Source: Pezicula radicicola (lineage: Eukaryota; Ascomycota; Leotiomycetes; Helotiales; Dermateaceae). Taken from it: 25,633 bases of DNA. The position numbers and the translations under genes are program-made. The stretch's first letter is position 1. Each line of letters begins with the position of its first letter. The notes beneath the pieces are model-generated. The model saw only the letters and a program-made list of their open reading frames with translations, did not search any database and was not told where the DNA came from. The DNA lies in contig PDUO01000043.1 in the NCBI GenBank assembly GCA_003008705.1, forward strand, positions 3,777 to 29,409. Direction: 5' to 3'. This document shows positions 11,150 to 21,841 of this stretch, piece by piece.

Positions 11150-12395
11150 ATCCTATTCCGAACTATAAGAGAAGAAGACTTTATATATAGCTTATACCTT
11201 AATAGTTATATATATTAGGGTTTTATTTCAATAAGTAATAATAGATTATATTAAGTATTTACTTATAATCCCCTACTAGTATACTAGTACTATAAACCTT
11301 AAAGTACTATAGATAATTATATATACTTATTATATTAAGTCTATACCTTTTATATATCTCTCGAATAAGCTAAGCCTATACTTTTATACTTAGTATAATA
11401 ATACCTATAGTAGGGTTAGTATAATATAGTAATGAATAAGGAATTAAAAATTAACCTAGTATCTATCTATCCAAGTTTATACCTATTTCATAGATAATAT
11501 ATTCAATATAGTTACTATTAGTAAGGGCTTAACTAAGAGTCTTAAGAATAATAATAGTAAAGCCCTCGCCCTATATATAGCTATCACTAGATGAACCCTA
11601 TATATAGGATCGCCCGTTAGGAGATAGTATATTTAACTTGAAATTTACTAGTTAGCTCAACTAGTATTTATAAGGTTATAATATAGTATATATTTAATAA
11701 AGTAATAAATAGCTCGGGTCCAAGAATAAGATTAGCCCCTACTATAATAGCTATAGTTATATCTCTATTTTATAGTATAAGGACTACTTAATATAAGGCT
11801 ATAAGGGACAAAGAGTAAGTAGTATTATATATAATAGAAGGGCCTCTCTAGTTAAAGAAGTATAAAAGGTAATTAATAAGGATAGATATAGAAGTACCCA
11901 TTGTATAGTATTATAGTAGACTATCGAGGCTATATATAGTAATAAATTAGTAGTTAAAGCTTATAGCCCCTATAAAGACCCTAGTCAATAATCCTTGAAG
12001 CTATAGTATTAAGTATCCTACTAATTCAATACCCTTATAAACTATTTCAAGAAGGTATTATTACTAAGGATCTATTACCTTAGCTTCCTTTAGACTAATA
12101 TTAAAGAAGTTATAGTCGAAGACTCACGGATCATCTTATAAAAGATATATATATCTTATATTTAAGCTTTATAGATAAGCTAGTTAGTAATTGAACTAAC
12201 GTTTATAATTCGAGGTAGTAGATAGTAGTATCTTACCCTATAATATTAGCTATCTTTATAATAAAATCCTTTTATATTAAAGTAACTAGAGGGAATCTCT
12301 TATATAATATCTTATAGGTTCTTAAGAAGGATCCAAAGCTTAGAGGGAGAATCTATACTACTAGAAAAGTAATATAAGCTTCCAACGATTATAAT
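11150..12395 (-). other. PKS ketosynthase (KS) domain remnant
   Basis: The IIIVGS start motif lies near 12385-12395, and SPSKLWILLKN follows near 12325-12350. The DYNFFNISLKEAK...IDP block lies at about 12065-12120. The active-site block T(C)SLSLIALY lies at about 11790-11820, and GANLILGPE follows near 11710-11735. The catalytic Cys codon reads TAC (plus coordinates 11815-11817), exactly what RIP makes from TGC. The C-terminal boundary is approximate. Confidence 0.93.
12180..12236 (-). other. Possible intron in the KS-coding region
   Basis: On the minus strand the frame moves from one phase (EIPSSYFNIKGFYYKDS) to another (YLL*DDP*VFDYNFF) across this interval. A GTAAGA sits at 12236-12231 and a TACTAACTAG, resembling a fungal branch site plus acceptor, at 12189-12180. 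Joining exactly at these sites leaves the phase one base off, so the true borders may differ or an indel may be present. Confidence 0.4.
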
Positions 12396-12440
12396 TAACT
12401 CTAGTATTAAACTAATATTTACTTCCGGATAACTACCTAT

Positions 12441-13022
12441 GATTCAGGTCTTAAAGAACTCAATTAGGGTCTAATAGGTTTTAGAAATCTAGAAGACTTA
12501 GGCTTTTTAGTCTTTCAGATATAATAAAACTCTATTATTCTAATATATTAATTATAAGACTATCTAAATCTTGGATAATATAAGTTCAACTTCCATTAAG
12601 TAATTACTAATTAGATCCAATCAGTCCTATACCCTAACTTTTCTATATTATTAGTACTACTTATAGAAGAAATAATAAAAAGATAATACTAGGTTAGATA
12701 GAGTTATAAATCTAGTATAAGGGTCTATCTAAAAGATATTATCTTTATAATACTAATCTTATTTTTATAGAGGTATATATATATAGAGAATATTCTAATT
12801 ACTTAGTCTACTAGAATTCTTAAATTTTCTCCTATTCTAATTCTTAAACCTTAAGTCTATATTTAAACATCTATTAACTATTTAACTCGATTATAACTTC
12901 TTGTTTACTAGATTAAACTTTAAACTACTATAGGAGAAGTAGTACCCAACTCTAAATACCTTATTAAGTAGCTTAAATTATTAGTTTAAAACCTAGAGAC
13001 TCTAAGCTATAGAGACAATGAA
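12441..13022. other. Divergent intergenic region between PKS and methyltransferase
   Basis: The PKS points left and the methyltransferase right, so this would have been a shared bidirectional promoter region plus the uncertain 5' end of each gene. Long T-rich and TATA-like runs (e.g. 12770-12785) are present but cannot be separated from RIP background. No binding site for a cluster regulator can be claimed. The methyltransferase N-terminus may extend into the right-hand part in another frame. Confidence 0.5.
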
Positions 13023-14190
13023 TTATAGTATTTAGAGATTTAATACCTTACTTATCTCACTTTAGTTATATTAGAAATACTACCTAAAACTATAGAATAT
13101 ATTATATTTATATACCTTCCTCTTATTACTATATATATTAATAATAACTATAGTATTCTTACTACCCTAATCAAAGGTAACGAAGCTAATCTTATAGCTT
13201 TATCTAACCTTATTAAGGCTAGTAGTTTAGATATATCCCTTGTTAGCTCTATCATAGACTACTACTACTACAACGGCTTAGTAATCAAGTTTTACCAAGA
13301 CTTTTATATACTTATAAAGCTTACCTATAATATAACTAAGCTATTATTTATATATTCATCTACTACTTTTTATAATATAGTTAGATCTAGCTTCGGTATA
13401 CTTTATTATCTTCTTAAAAACAAGCCTAATTAAAGTAGTTAGAAGATAGTATTCTAGGTCAACTATTATACTATAGGTAGTTTCTATAATTAGGTTAAAT
13501 CTTAGCTAAAGGTATATAAAGTATTTTATAGTTATATAGTAGGGTTATATACTATTATAGTAAGATAGATTAATTCAATTAATTTTAATAAGGATTTTAT
13601 ATATAATATAAATAAGAATAAGGTAGTTTTTATTAATATAGGAGGTAGTAATAGTAACTAGTACCTTGAAGTTTAAAGAGTATATAAGCTTAGTAGAAAA
13701 ATTATCCTCTAGGACTATACTATTATTATCAAGAAGGCTACCAAGGCTAAGGAGGCTAGTATAGAGACTATAGTATATAACTTCTTTACTAAGTAGTTAG
13801 TAAAAGGAGTATAGGTCTATTATATCTAATTTTATCTCCTTAACTAGAATAATAATAACTATATATAAATTCTTATATTCTAGACTTCTATTATAGGACC
13901 TAAGAGTATTTTACTTATTTTAGACTATATACAAGGTCTAAGGTAGGAGAACGAGGGTAGACCTCTAGAGCTAGATTTATTTACACTAGCTATAGCTCTC
14001 TCCTTATATATCTACTACGGAGTAAAAGGCTAATCTTATATAGACTATCGTAAACTATTGGAGTATACTAGCTTAGAGTTGAAAGAGGTCAAGGTACTAA
14101 CTAGTTTCGGTTAGGTACTAATTATAGCTTAGAAACTATAGATAAAAGTAAAATACAACCCTTTATATCTATTTAAACTCGTTTAATATA
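13023..14190 (+). pseudogene. SAM-dependent O-methyltransferase (plant/fungal type 2), RIP-degraded
   Basis: One plus-strand frame runs through with stops only at plausible Gln/Trp/Arg sites. An N-terminal winged-helix region (LDISLVSSIIDYYYYNGLV, near 13220-13280) is followed by the interdomain piece GSFYN*VKS*LKVYKVF near 13475-13530. The SAM-binding motif reads VFINIGGSN at about 13626-13652. KIILQDYTIIIKKA (stop read as Q) lies near 13700-13735 and is followed by GPKSILLILDY near 13895-13930. A closing segment DYRKLLEYTSLELKEVKVL near 14040-14100 matches the family C-terminus. The usual catalytic His before DW is not seen (LLN* in place of LHDW), which needs more than a RIP change; this may be real divergence. 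The gene is divergent from the PKS and probably methylated its product. The N-terminal boundary is approximate. Confidence 0.88.
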
Positions 14191-14513
14191 ATTATAATAC
14201 TTCTCTAAAATATCTTTAATATACTATATATAAGACTAGTAAGAGTAGTTTAAGTTATAACTTATATAAATATATTTAAATATACTATTATTTAGTAAAG
14301 TTATATAAAACTATTATAAATAATTTTAAGAGTCTACTCTATTAGATACTTAATAATTATAATCGAAAGAGTAAGTATATTATAACTATTATACCTATAT
14401 ATAATATATATTTATACTATAGTTAGTATAAGTTAACTATATAGAGAAAGCTAATTAGTATTAGACCAGAGAATTTAAATAAGTTTCTAAACTATTGATT
14501 TTCTAGACCTACC
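14191..14513. other. AT-rich spacer, nothing recognised
   Basis: This lies between the end of the methyltransferase pseudogene and the MITE-like element. TAs, short A/T runs and frequent stops occur in all frames read; no motif was found. Confidence 0.5.
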
Positions 14514-14551
14514 TATAGAGGATTATTATACTTATTTAGATTAAAACTCTT
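14514..14551. repeat. Left inverted repeat of the MITE-like element
   Basis: Identical to the reverse complement of 14924-14961 over all 38 bases. Confidence 0.92.
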
Positions 14552-14621
14552 CTAATATTCGGAAAGCCTTTTCTATTAGTAAAATCAGATAGGCTCCTTA
14601 TAATTATAGGCTATAGCCTCT

Positions 14622-14856
14622 CTAAGAATATAAGTTATATCTTCTTTAAAAATATAAGCTATAATACCTTAAAAAATATAGATTATAGTATACTAAAAAA
14701 ATATAGACTATAGTACTCTAAAAATATAAGCTATAGTACTCTAAAAAAATATAAGCTATAGTACCCTAAAAATATAAACTATAATACTCTAAAAAATATA
14801 TACTATAGTACTCTAAAAATATAAGCTATAATACTCTAAAAAATATAGGCTATACT
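14622..14856. repeat. Minisatellite, about nine to ten copies of a 22-26 bp unit
   Basis: The unit is approximately aaatataagctatagtactc with a variable A run. Copies start at about every 24 bases and differ by G/A and C/T changes plus one to three bases in the A run. It occupies most of the MITE-like element. Each unit contains a small palindrome around gctatag, so the array could fold. Confidence 0.9.
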
Positions 14857-14923
14857 CTATTCTTAGGGCTCTACTACTTACTATCTTAAAGTAGTAAGAA
14901 TAAAATACTATTTTTAGAATAGA

Positions 14924-14961
14924 AAGAGTTTTAATCTAAATAAGTATAATAATCCTCTATA
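14924..14961. repeat. Right inverted repeat of the MITE-like element
   Basis: Identical to the reverse complement of 14514-14551. It ends CCTCTATA. Confidence 0.92.
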
Positions 14962-15241
14962 CCTACTATTATTAACTAGTCTTCTTAGAAAGATAACTAC
15001 TTATAGAGCTAATCTCTAAGAAGCTAATACTACTAGCTTATAAGTTATCCTAGCTAGGATTATAGTATATATAATTTAACTATAAATATACTCCGCCTTA
15101 CTTTAATAAGATCTAGTATTATATATAGTTATTACTAATTATTAAAGATTATAAACCTCTCTTAGATTTTAATAGATAATCAATATATAGGTCTTTTCAA
15201 GAAAATTCTCTCTACTAGAAAGTTTAACTATACTATTTATT
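14962..15241. other. AT-rich spacer, nothing recognised
   Basis: No frame with recognisable motifs was found between the MITE-like element and the next degraded frame. Confidence 0.45.
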
Positions 15242-15362
15242 AATTATAGTATTATTATAACTAAAAATCGAAAAGATATAGAGTTCAAGATAATAGATAG
15301 TCTAACTCTATATAGATAGCTATTTTTAGGTCCTAAGAATAACTCTACTATAATTATTAATA

Positions 15363-16990
15363 ATACTATAAGACTATCTTCAATATATCCTACTTCTATA
15401 AGACTTATAAGATAGACGAGATAAATATATATATATCTATAACTAATATTCTTATTAGTTTAATTATCTAAAAGAGATCTTTATAGCTGAAATTATAGAT
15501 TAGTTTAAATAATATAGCTTAACGGCTCTTATTTATAATACCTATACTCTAGGTCTAAGTAATAACCTACCTTGAAATAATCTAGACTTATAGAAGATAG
15601 CCGAAGATAATTATAATACTATTATAGTAAGGGTTATATTCTCTTTTACTATAAGTACTCTAAAACCCAAGATACTAAGAGTAATATAGTTCCTATAGAA
15701 CAAGGGCTAGGTTAACCTAAAATATATAGTTATATAGGGATTTTTTTATAGCTCCGGTATAGCTCTTAAGGTAGTAGTATTTAATAAGTATATTACTACT
15801 ATTATTACTTAAGGCCTAATACTAGACTAGTATCTTAATCTACTAGACTAAGAAGATATCATTACTTATACTATCGAGGATCGAGTAAACTAGCTCTATA
15901 ATAGCTTATCTAATTATATTCTATTACTCAATAAGAATAGTAAGTATATATTACTATTCAAGTATCTAGTTAACCTTATAACTAAGTAGAAGGTATATCT
16001 ACCTACTTAGGTTTATAGCGCGAAAAAGTATATACTAACCTTTAATGATTATATAATAGTTTAGAGCTTCTATTACTATATAAAGTAGAAGCTAATATAT
16101 CTATTTATATCCATTAGTCCCACTCCTATTATAATATTAATACCTAAGAATAATGAAATTATATTACTAGACTTATAGTAAAGGATATTTAAAGGTTTAT
16201 AGTCAAAGTAGAAAAGGTATAAAATCATTAAGGATAAAGGATATTCAGACTTTCTAATAAATATCAATCTTAATGATCTATTAGTAGGGTAACTAGCTTT
16301 TCTAAAGGAAGTTCTAAACTTTTAATTATATATTATTTTATTTAGCGGCGACTAGGATTATATCTAATACTATTCAACGAGATTCACCCCTTATATTCTA
16401 CTCTAGAACTTTATTAATATTATCCTTTAGTGTTATTTTAACTCCTATAAATATTTCTCTTCTACTATACAACTATATAATAAAGTTAATTTTATTATCT
16501 AACGAAGTATTAGGGATTTAACTACTAGAACTACTAAATATTTTAAAGTTATATCTTTTATCTATTATAATATTATCTATCTTTAATTAGATACTATTTT
16601 AGAAACTACTAATTTTATATATTATAATATATAATATAGGCTTTCAACTATTAGTATATAGAATATACTACCTCCGAAGATAAATATAGTAGTAAATACT
16701 ATACTAGAGAATTAATATAACTAACTTAAAGACTAGTATATATATAGTAATTACTCTTATCCACTAATTATACTACCTTAGACTAGATATTATAGAGTAT
16801 ACCCTATAGTCTAGTCTAACTCTATAAAGAGATCAGGGTAATCTACTTCTATCTCTTAAAGTACTTTTTTATATAGTAATAGGTTTTCCTAGATTCCTAT
16901 ATAGAGTAGTTAATATTCTATTAGTATTGAGCCTCTGACTTAGTAGTTATATATTATACTAATATAAGTAATCTTAAGACTTCTGATTAT
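15363..16990 (+). pseudogene. Long degraded protein frame, function not recognised
   Basis: The plus-strand frame with codon starts divisible by three reads coherently from about 15363 to a TAA at 16323-16325, and continues in the same frame to about 16990. It includes hydrophilic, gene-like stretches such as IAEDNYNTIIVRVIFSF near 15600-15650 and IPKNNEIILLDL near 16140-16175. Others are KRYKIIKDKGYSDFLINI near 16215-16265 and FINIIL plus FSGD*DYI near 16340-16430. Stops fall mostly at TAA/TAG, as RIP would make them. At about 540 codons it could be one enzyme of the cluster, since it lies between the methyltransferase and the FAD monooxygenase. I looked for P450, acyl-CoA ligase, trans-enoyl reductase and berberine-bridge signatures and saw none. 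An upstream exon in another frame at 15242-15420 is possible. Confidence 0.5.
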
Positions 16991-17100
16991 TATACCTAAT
17001 AAATATATTAGATATAATATAAATTAATATCTTTTTATTAATAAGAATTATTTAGAAATAATCCCTAGCTTTATTATCTTACTATATTACCTCGTCTACT

Positions 17101-18381
17101 ATAGTTTCCTCACCGACTACTAAATTAGTAGCTATCATTAGTACTAGCCTCGGAGGACTTATACTTAGTCTTATTCTTAAAAAATATAGCTATAATCTAT
17201 AATTCTATAAGCTTCGAGACCTAGATTATAATTTAGATAATACTATTATACTCTAACCTAATACTCTATATATCCTAGATACCCTTAGTATATACTCTCA
17301 CGTTAAATCTAAAGGATTCAGTACTTAGATCATTATATTTCTAACTAATCCTAACCTTGATTATACTAGTGAGTACTAGTTTAGGTATAAAGATATATAT
17401 AGGTATAATACTATATATCTATTAAGATAGGTTTTAATTTATAAATTAAGAAACTTAGTAAAGGAAACTAGTATAGAGATCTACTATAAGTGAAAATTTA
17501 TAAAGGTTATTTCTAAAGATAACTCTAGTATAGTTTTCTAATTTATTGATAGTTCTTAAGAGAAAGCTAACTTTTTAATTAGTATTAATAGTATATATTC
17601 TAAAGTTTAATTATATATATATCCTAACGTCTATCCTATATACTCTAGTATCTTTAGTATAATATATACTTTTCCTATAGCTTATCTTCCTCTATTAACC
17701 AAGGACTTCCTACTTCCAATATCCCTATAAAATAAATTAGGTTCTTTCATTATAGTACTATAGAATAATAGTAAGTATAAGATATTTATAGGGTAATAGT
17801 TTAGGTATCCTAATCAAGATCAAGTAGAATAGGATACATTAGTGAATAATAAAGAAGAGTTAATAGATATAATTTAGTATAATATAAAAGAATAGTCCCT
17901 ACTTATTTAGTCTATATAAGCTTAAGTTAAAACCCTAGAAGCCTATTCCTTATTAATCTAGTAATTCAATAATATTCTAAAAATAAACTACTAGTATTTA
18001 TCAACTAGTAGAGTTATTATACTCGAAGATATAGTATATAGTATTCTACCGTCTATAGGATAGAGTATAAATCAAGTCTTTAAGAATAGATATAGTCTTA
18101 GGTTACTCTTAGTAAATACCAATGGTAGAGTTAGTTTAATAGATACATTAAAGACTTAGAATAATTATCGATAAAAGAGGATAGACTAGATACTAAAATT
18201 AATACTTCAGGTACTCTCAATGAGGATATCCAATAAGGAGAAAGTAAAGATACCTAAGGAGTTGAGATAGGATAATAATAGAAGTGAAGGAGGTAAGATA
18301 AAACTTTTATAATTATATATTATTAATATTAGAAGTAATATTAAGTATCTATTAGAGTTACTAGGTATAGTAGAAAACTAA
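17101..18381 (+). pseudogene. FAD-dependent monooxygenase (PF01494-like, UbiH / salicylate hydroxylase type), RIP-degraded
   Basis: A continuous plus frame of 427 codons, normal for the family. The start is inferred as ATA (former ATG) at 17101. The dinucleotide-binding motif reads VAIISTSLGGL.LSLIL (17128-17178), with the first Gly now Ser. It is followed by FYKLRD, then N..LYILDTLSIYSHVKSKGF near 17255-17325. The R*VLIYKLRNLVKE segment lies near 17430-17465. The ADG-IHSKV-type FAD motif reads INSIYSKV near 17584-17610, with D and G changed to N and S as RIP would do. The second FAD motif reads VIILEDIVYSILPSIG*SIN*VF around 18013-18087. It is on the same strand as the methyltransferase, consistent with a tailoring hydroxylase or epoxidase. 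The frame stays open past the stop into a hydrophobic stretch (STLLILAALFYLLI, about 18422-18463). The real C-terminus may therefore include a membrane anchor. Confidence 0.93.
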
Positions 18382-20280
18382 CCCTAAGTTATATCAATGA
18401 TTCTAAACTCTATAGTAGTATTTTCAACCCTACTAATACTAGCGGCCTTGTTTTATCTATTGATTCAGAATTTTTTCATCTACTATAGTAAACTACTTAA
18501 AGCTTTAGTATAGGTATAAGAGGAAATGGACTAGCCTCTTAGTAAATTATATAATAGATATAAATTCCTCCTTATTATTAAAGCTAAATATTATTCTTGA
18601 TCTAGGTCTATATCTAGACTAGAGTCTAGCTTCTAGCGGGCTATTATCAATAGTAATAGTTATCTTTTATACTATAGATTTTATTCATTAACCTATATTA
18701 ATAGGGTATAAAGTACTTACTTATTTACTTATAGTATAGGATATAGATAAAAGGGAGATTTTTAGTCTATAAAGGTACTATTTAATATCTACCTTATAAA
18801 TCCTAGTACTACTTAATAACTTTTATTTTAAATATTTTAAGCTATTATTAATATTAGTAAATCTTAATACTATAAATATACTAAGGTGAAATTATATATA
18901 GATAACTCATTAATACTAAGTATTATTATACTTATAATAAATATTTCTTATCTCTTATAAATATAATAAGTTATAGCTAGCTTTTATCAAAGGGTAGATA
19001 TTACTATATTATATAAATTAAGAGTAATAAAAGTACCTAGTGGTTATAAAGGAATAGCTTATATAAGAGCTAGCGGAAAATAGAGAATCTAAGTATTTTA
19101 CTTAGCTATAATATATACTAGATTAATTACTATAATTAATTACTCTTATAGTACTAGAATAGAAAACTAGATTATAGTATTATTAATTCTATTAATCCTA
19201 CTCCTAAGCCTATATCTATTTATAAGTAATAATATAAGACTTATCCAAAGAGCTAAATCTACTAGTACTATATATAATATAACTAATATAAAAATATAGA
19301 AATTTTTAATAGATTTATAAATTTAGAATTAATTAAATTCAAAGTACTAATGGTTTATCTTATTATAGAGTATATCTCTCAATATAGGGATATATATTAC
19401 CCTTTTTTTTTCCGGTATAGTAGGTTTTTCACTATATAGGGAGGGATATTATATCAACTAATTTAATATTCCAACTAAGTTTTAGCTATTCTTAGGTACC
19501 TTATAACCCTTAGCCTCACTAAGGCTCGGCTAGTTATTATATTATACCCTTAGTTAGGTTATATTATACTATTTTCATTAAGACTAATTAATCCTAGGAT
19601 ATACCTATATATTTAAGTTCTATAAAAACTTTAGGCTCTATTTCCTATCTTATAGAACTAGTAGATCTATATATTAATCTAGCTAAGGCTTAGGAATCTC
19701 TTATAAGTACTCTCCTAAGTAATTAATTCCTCTCCTTTACTTAAACAACCCTCTATTATATTAAACTATTTATCCTACTACTTCTTTATTAAGTAGTAGA
19801 GAGGTCTCCGATATGAACTATAGTAGCTTAGTATCCTTGATATAGTATTACTTTTATTATAGTACTCCTTCGTCTATAATAACTATAGGTCAAAGGTATA
19901 ATAGGATCTTATATAAGAAATTCCTTCTCCTCTCTCTTCCTGTCTTTTTCTATTCCTAGTACCAGTCTACCTATACTTCTAGAAATTCTATATTAACTAA
20001 AATAATAAGGTATATATTATATTTATAACTAGTGAATTATATATATCTTACTACTTTAAGAAAGAAAGAATCTAAGAATTATAGATAGTTGATAACTCCT
20101 TATATATACTCTATAGTAGACTTTTTTAGCTCCTATAATTATACTTCTAATTTTATAGAACTAAGCTATTAATTACTCCTATATCTATATTTACTCTAGA
20201 ACTAATACAATTCTAAATAGAAGGTAAAAGTAATCTACCCTTCCTATTAATAATTGATATTTATCTTTATCTTTATTTTT
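18382..20280. other. Degraded region without an assignable gene
   Basis: The first part continues the monooxygenase frame: a hydrophobic segment at about 18422-18463, then EEMD*PLSKLYNRYKFLL near 18520-18580. Fairly open sequence continues to about 19300, for example VPSGYKGIAYIRASGK near 19030-19080. This may be a C-terminal extension or another lost gene, but I cannot name a family. From 19300 to 20280 I see AT-rich DNA with C/T-rich patches (19390-19425 and 19920-19980) and a small hairpin, agcc-tcacta-aggct, at 19511-19525. No RNA gene is recognised. Confidence 0.45.
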
Positions 20281-21840
20281 AAAAGTTTTCTAAGAGACTA
20301 GAGAAGAATAGACATTACTTAATACTATATAATTTTCTCAGGGTTACTTATTATACTCCTGATAATTATATAGGCTATAAGATATATCTCTATCCTAGTC
20401 TATAAATATCAATATAACCTTTATAGATATATCCTTACTTCTAAGTAGATAATACACCTAGAAGTATTCTTAATTATTACTATCTTAGTAGTAAATATAC
20501 TTTATATTAATATTGATGTTTATAGTATATAAACTTTAATATACTAATCTAGACTAGTATTAAGTATAAACTTTATATTTCTATTATTTAAGTATTATAT
20601 AAACTCCTTATATAAAAGTAGTAGTCTTTTATTATTAGACTATAATTATATTCATTATTGGGTAGCTAGAATCTCGATTACTAAGGCTCTAGTATACTTA
20701 GTTATTACTACTATCTTAAAGATAAGGAAGACGGATATTATCTCTTAGATAATAACTTAGATAGTCTATCTTATACCCTCTACTATAACTATAATCTAAC
20801 TAGTATAATAGGTATTCTTAACTATTATTATTATCCTCTTATTATTATTTACTATTCCTACTAGTTATTATTATAAGGCCTTTATAGTTACTTATTAATT
20901 ATTAGTGACTATAATTATTATAATAGTTTAGATCTATACCGGAAGAGGAAAGTAGAATATAGTTCCCTCTATATACCTACTTTATACCGTTGGTATCTTA
21001 ATAATTATATAGTATTTTTAGCTCTTTAGAATCCTATATTAGAATCTAAGGATTAGAAGTAAGCTTACCCGAGTAATAGTAGAAAGGGATAGTAAGATTA
21101 TAATTATATCTATTATACTTCCAAGGCCCTAGGACCTTAAGATAAGCTAGTATATCAAGATCTATATACCCTACCTAAGTTGGAGTTCTTTCTTATAGTA
21201 GTACCCTTTCGCCCTCTTATTATACAAGCTTATTAATAGTAATATAGTTATCTATCTAATGATTCGAGAGAGGGAAGGGCTTATAGTAATACTCGTGAGT
21301 AAAGGAAGACTAGACTATGAGATACTCGCCCTAGTTAATAGCCCTTATAGTAAAGAAATCCAACTTAGAATATATAGTATAGTCTTACTCTTTACTAGTA
21401 GAATTAGAATTACTGGATTATTACTTTATACTTATTAGACGTTAGAAGAATACTATATATAGAGGACTAGCTACTACTATATATTTCTCTTCTAGGAGAT
21501 TAATAATAGTATAGCCTATAAGAGTATAATAGAGTTATATCTTTATAGATTATTATTATATAGTATAGGTAGGGACATCTCTAGTCTTGTTTACTACCTA
21601 ACTTAATTTAGATTCTCGATATATAACTAATTTATATAAGACTTGATATTAAAAAGGAGATTTATACAACTATTAGTAATATACTAGGTAGTATTATAGT
21701 TTTAAGTAAGATTAGTATACTTATTAATTTTACTATACTAACTATAATATAGTATATATTAGTTAAGAGGTAAGTAAAGAGGCTTGAAAGTTATAATAAG
21801 ATCTCTTTAGTATAAAGGTTTACCTTTTTAAGCTTAAGTT
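20281..21840 (+). pseudogene. Ferric-reductase-like transmembrane oxidoreductase (FRE family), RIP-degraded
   Basis: A membrane flavocytochrome moving electrons from NADPH through FAD and haem. Hydrophobic transmembrane-like segments alternate with loops from about 20310 to 21020. The haem-helix block IHYWVARISITKALVYLVI is at about 20650-20706, with His at 20653-20655. A second helix pair reads FTIPTSYYYKAFIVTY*LLV near 20847-20910. The FAD-binding part has ISIILPRP*DLKIS*YIKIYIPYLSW and the HPF-type motif (Y)PFALL, with the His codon now TAC at 21202-21204. The NADPH-binding start DGPYG reads NSPYS at 21334-21348, followed by IVLLFTSRIRITG. After about 21600 the frame shifts and the family C-terminal piece continues (LDIKKEIYTTISNILGSIIV near 21633-21695), so an intron is likely. 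The N-terminus is uncertain. A role in the cluster or in iron uptake is undecided. Confidence 0.88.
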
Positions 21841-21841
21841 T

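Larger units (their letters stand above)
3674..12440 (-). pseudogene. Highly reducing polyketide synthase with terminal thioester reductase (KS-AT-DH-cMT-ER0-KR-ACP-R), RIP-degraded
   Basis: An iterative type I fungal PKS of about 2,900 codons, close to the size expected for a reducing PKS plus a reductase domain. Every core domain shows family motifs when TAA/TAG are read as Gln/Trp: KS active-site block, AT VFTR*G and YSSRE, DH H(tat)xxxG, a methyltransferase core, an ER0/pseudo-KR linker, KR LDFF.ILS, an ACP serine block, and a reductase GYIGFL and YTTSK. From AT to the end all landmarks share one frame (codon first bases at positions equal to 1 modulo 3), without indels, for about 6.9 kb. 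The KS part changes frame twice, which suggests introns. The start is inferred as ATA (former ATG) at 12438-12440. The enzyme would have built a methylated polyketide and released it reductively. The betaenone synthase of Phoma betae is a known example of this architecture. The CTA at 3674-3676 is the likely stop, although it could be a RIPed codon. Confidence 0.95.
14514..14961. mobile_element. MITE-like element with perfect 38-bp inverted repeats
   Basis: Bases 14514-14551 and 14924-14961 are perfect reverse complements over 38 positions, starting TATAGAGG. The element is 448 bp with no coding capacity. The terminal TA is palindromic with its surroundings, which fits a TA-targeting Tc1/mariner-type MITE, though the exact duplication cannot be fixed. 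The interior is largely a tandem minisatellite. The repeats differ from those of the pogo-type element at 780-2639, so the two are not parent and derivative on this evidence. Confidence 0.85.

Noticed and set aside
14622..14856. Regularly spaced repeat that might suggest a CRISPR array
   Set aside because: The repeats are directly adjacent with no unique spacers, vary in sequence, and lie inside an inverted-repeat element of fungal-type DNA.
16076..16267. ATG-started 63-codon open frame on the minus strand
   Set aside because: It is antisense to the long plus-strand frame at 15363-16990 and looks like its shadow.
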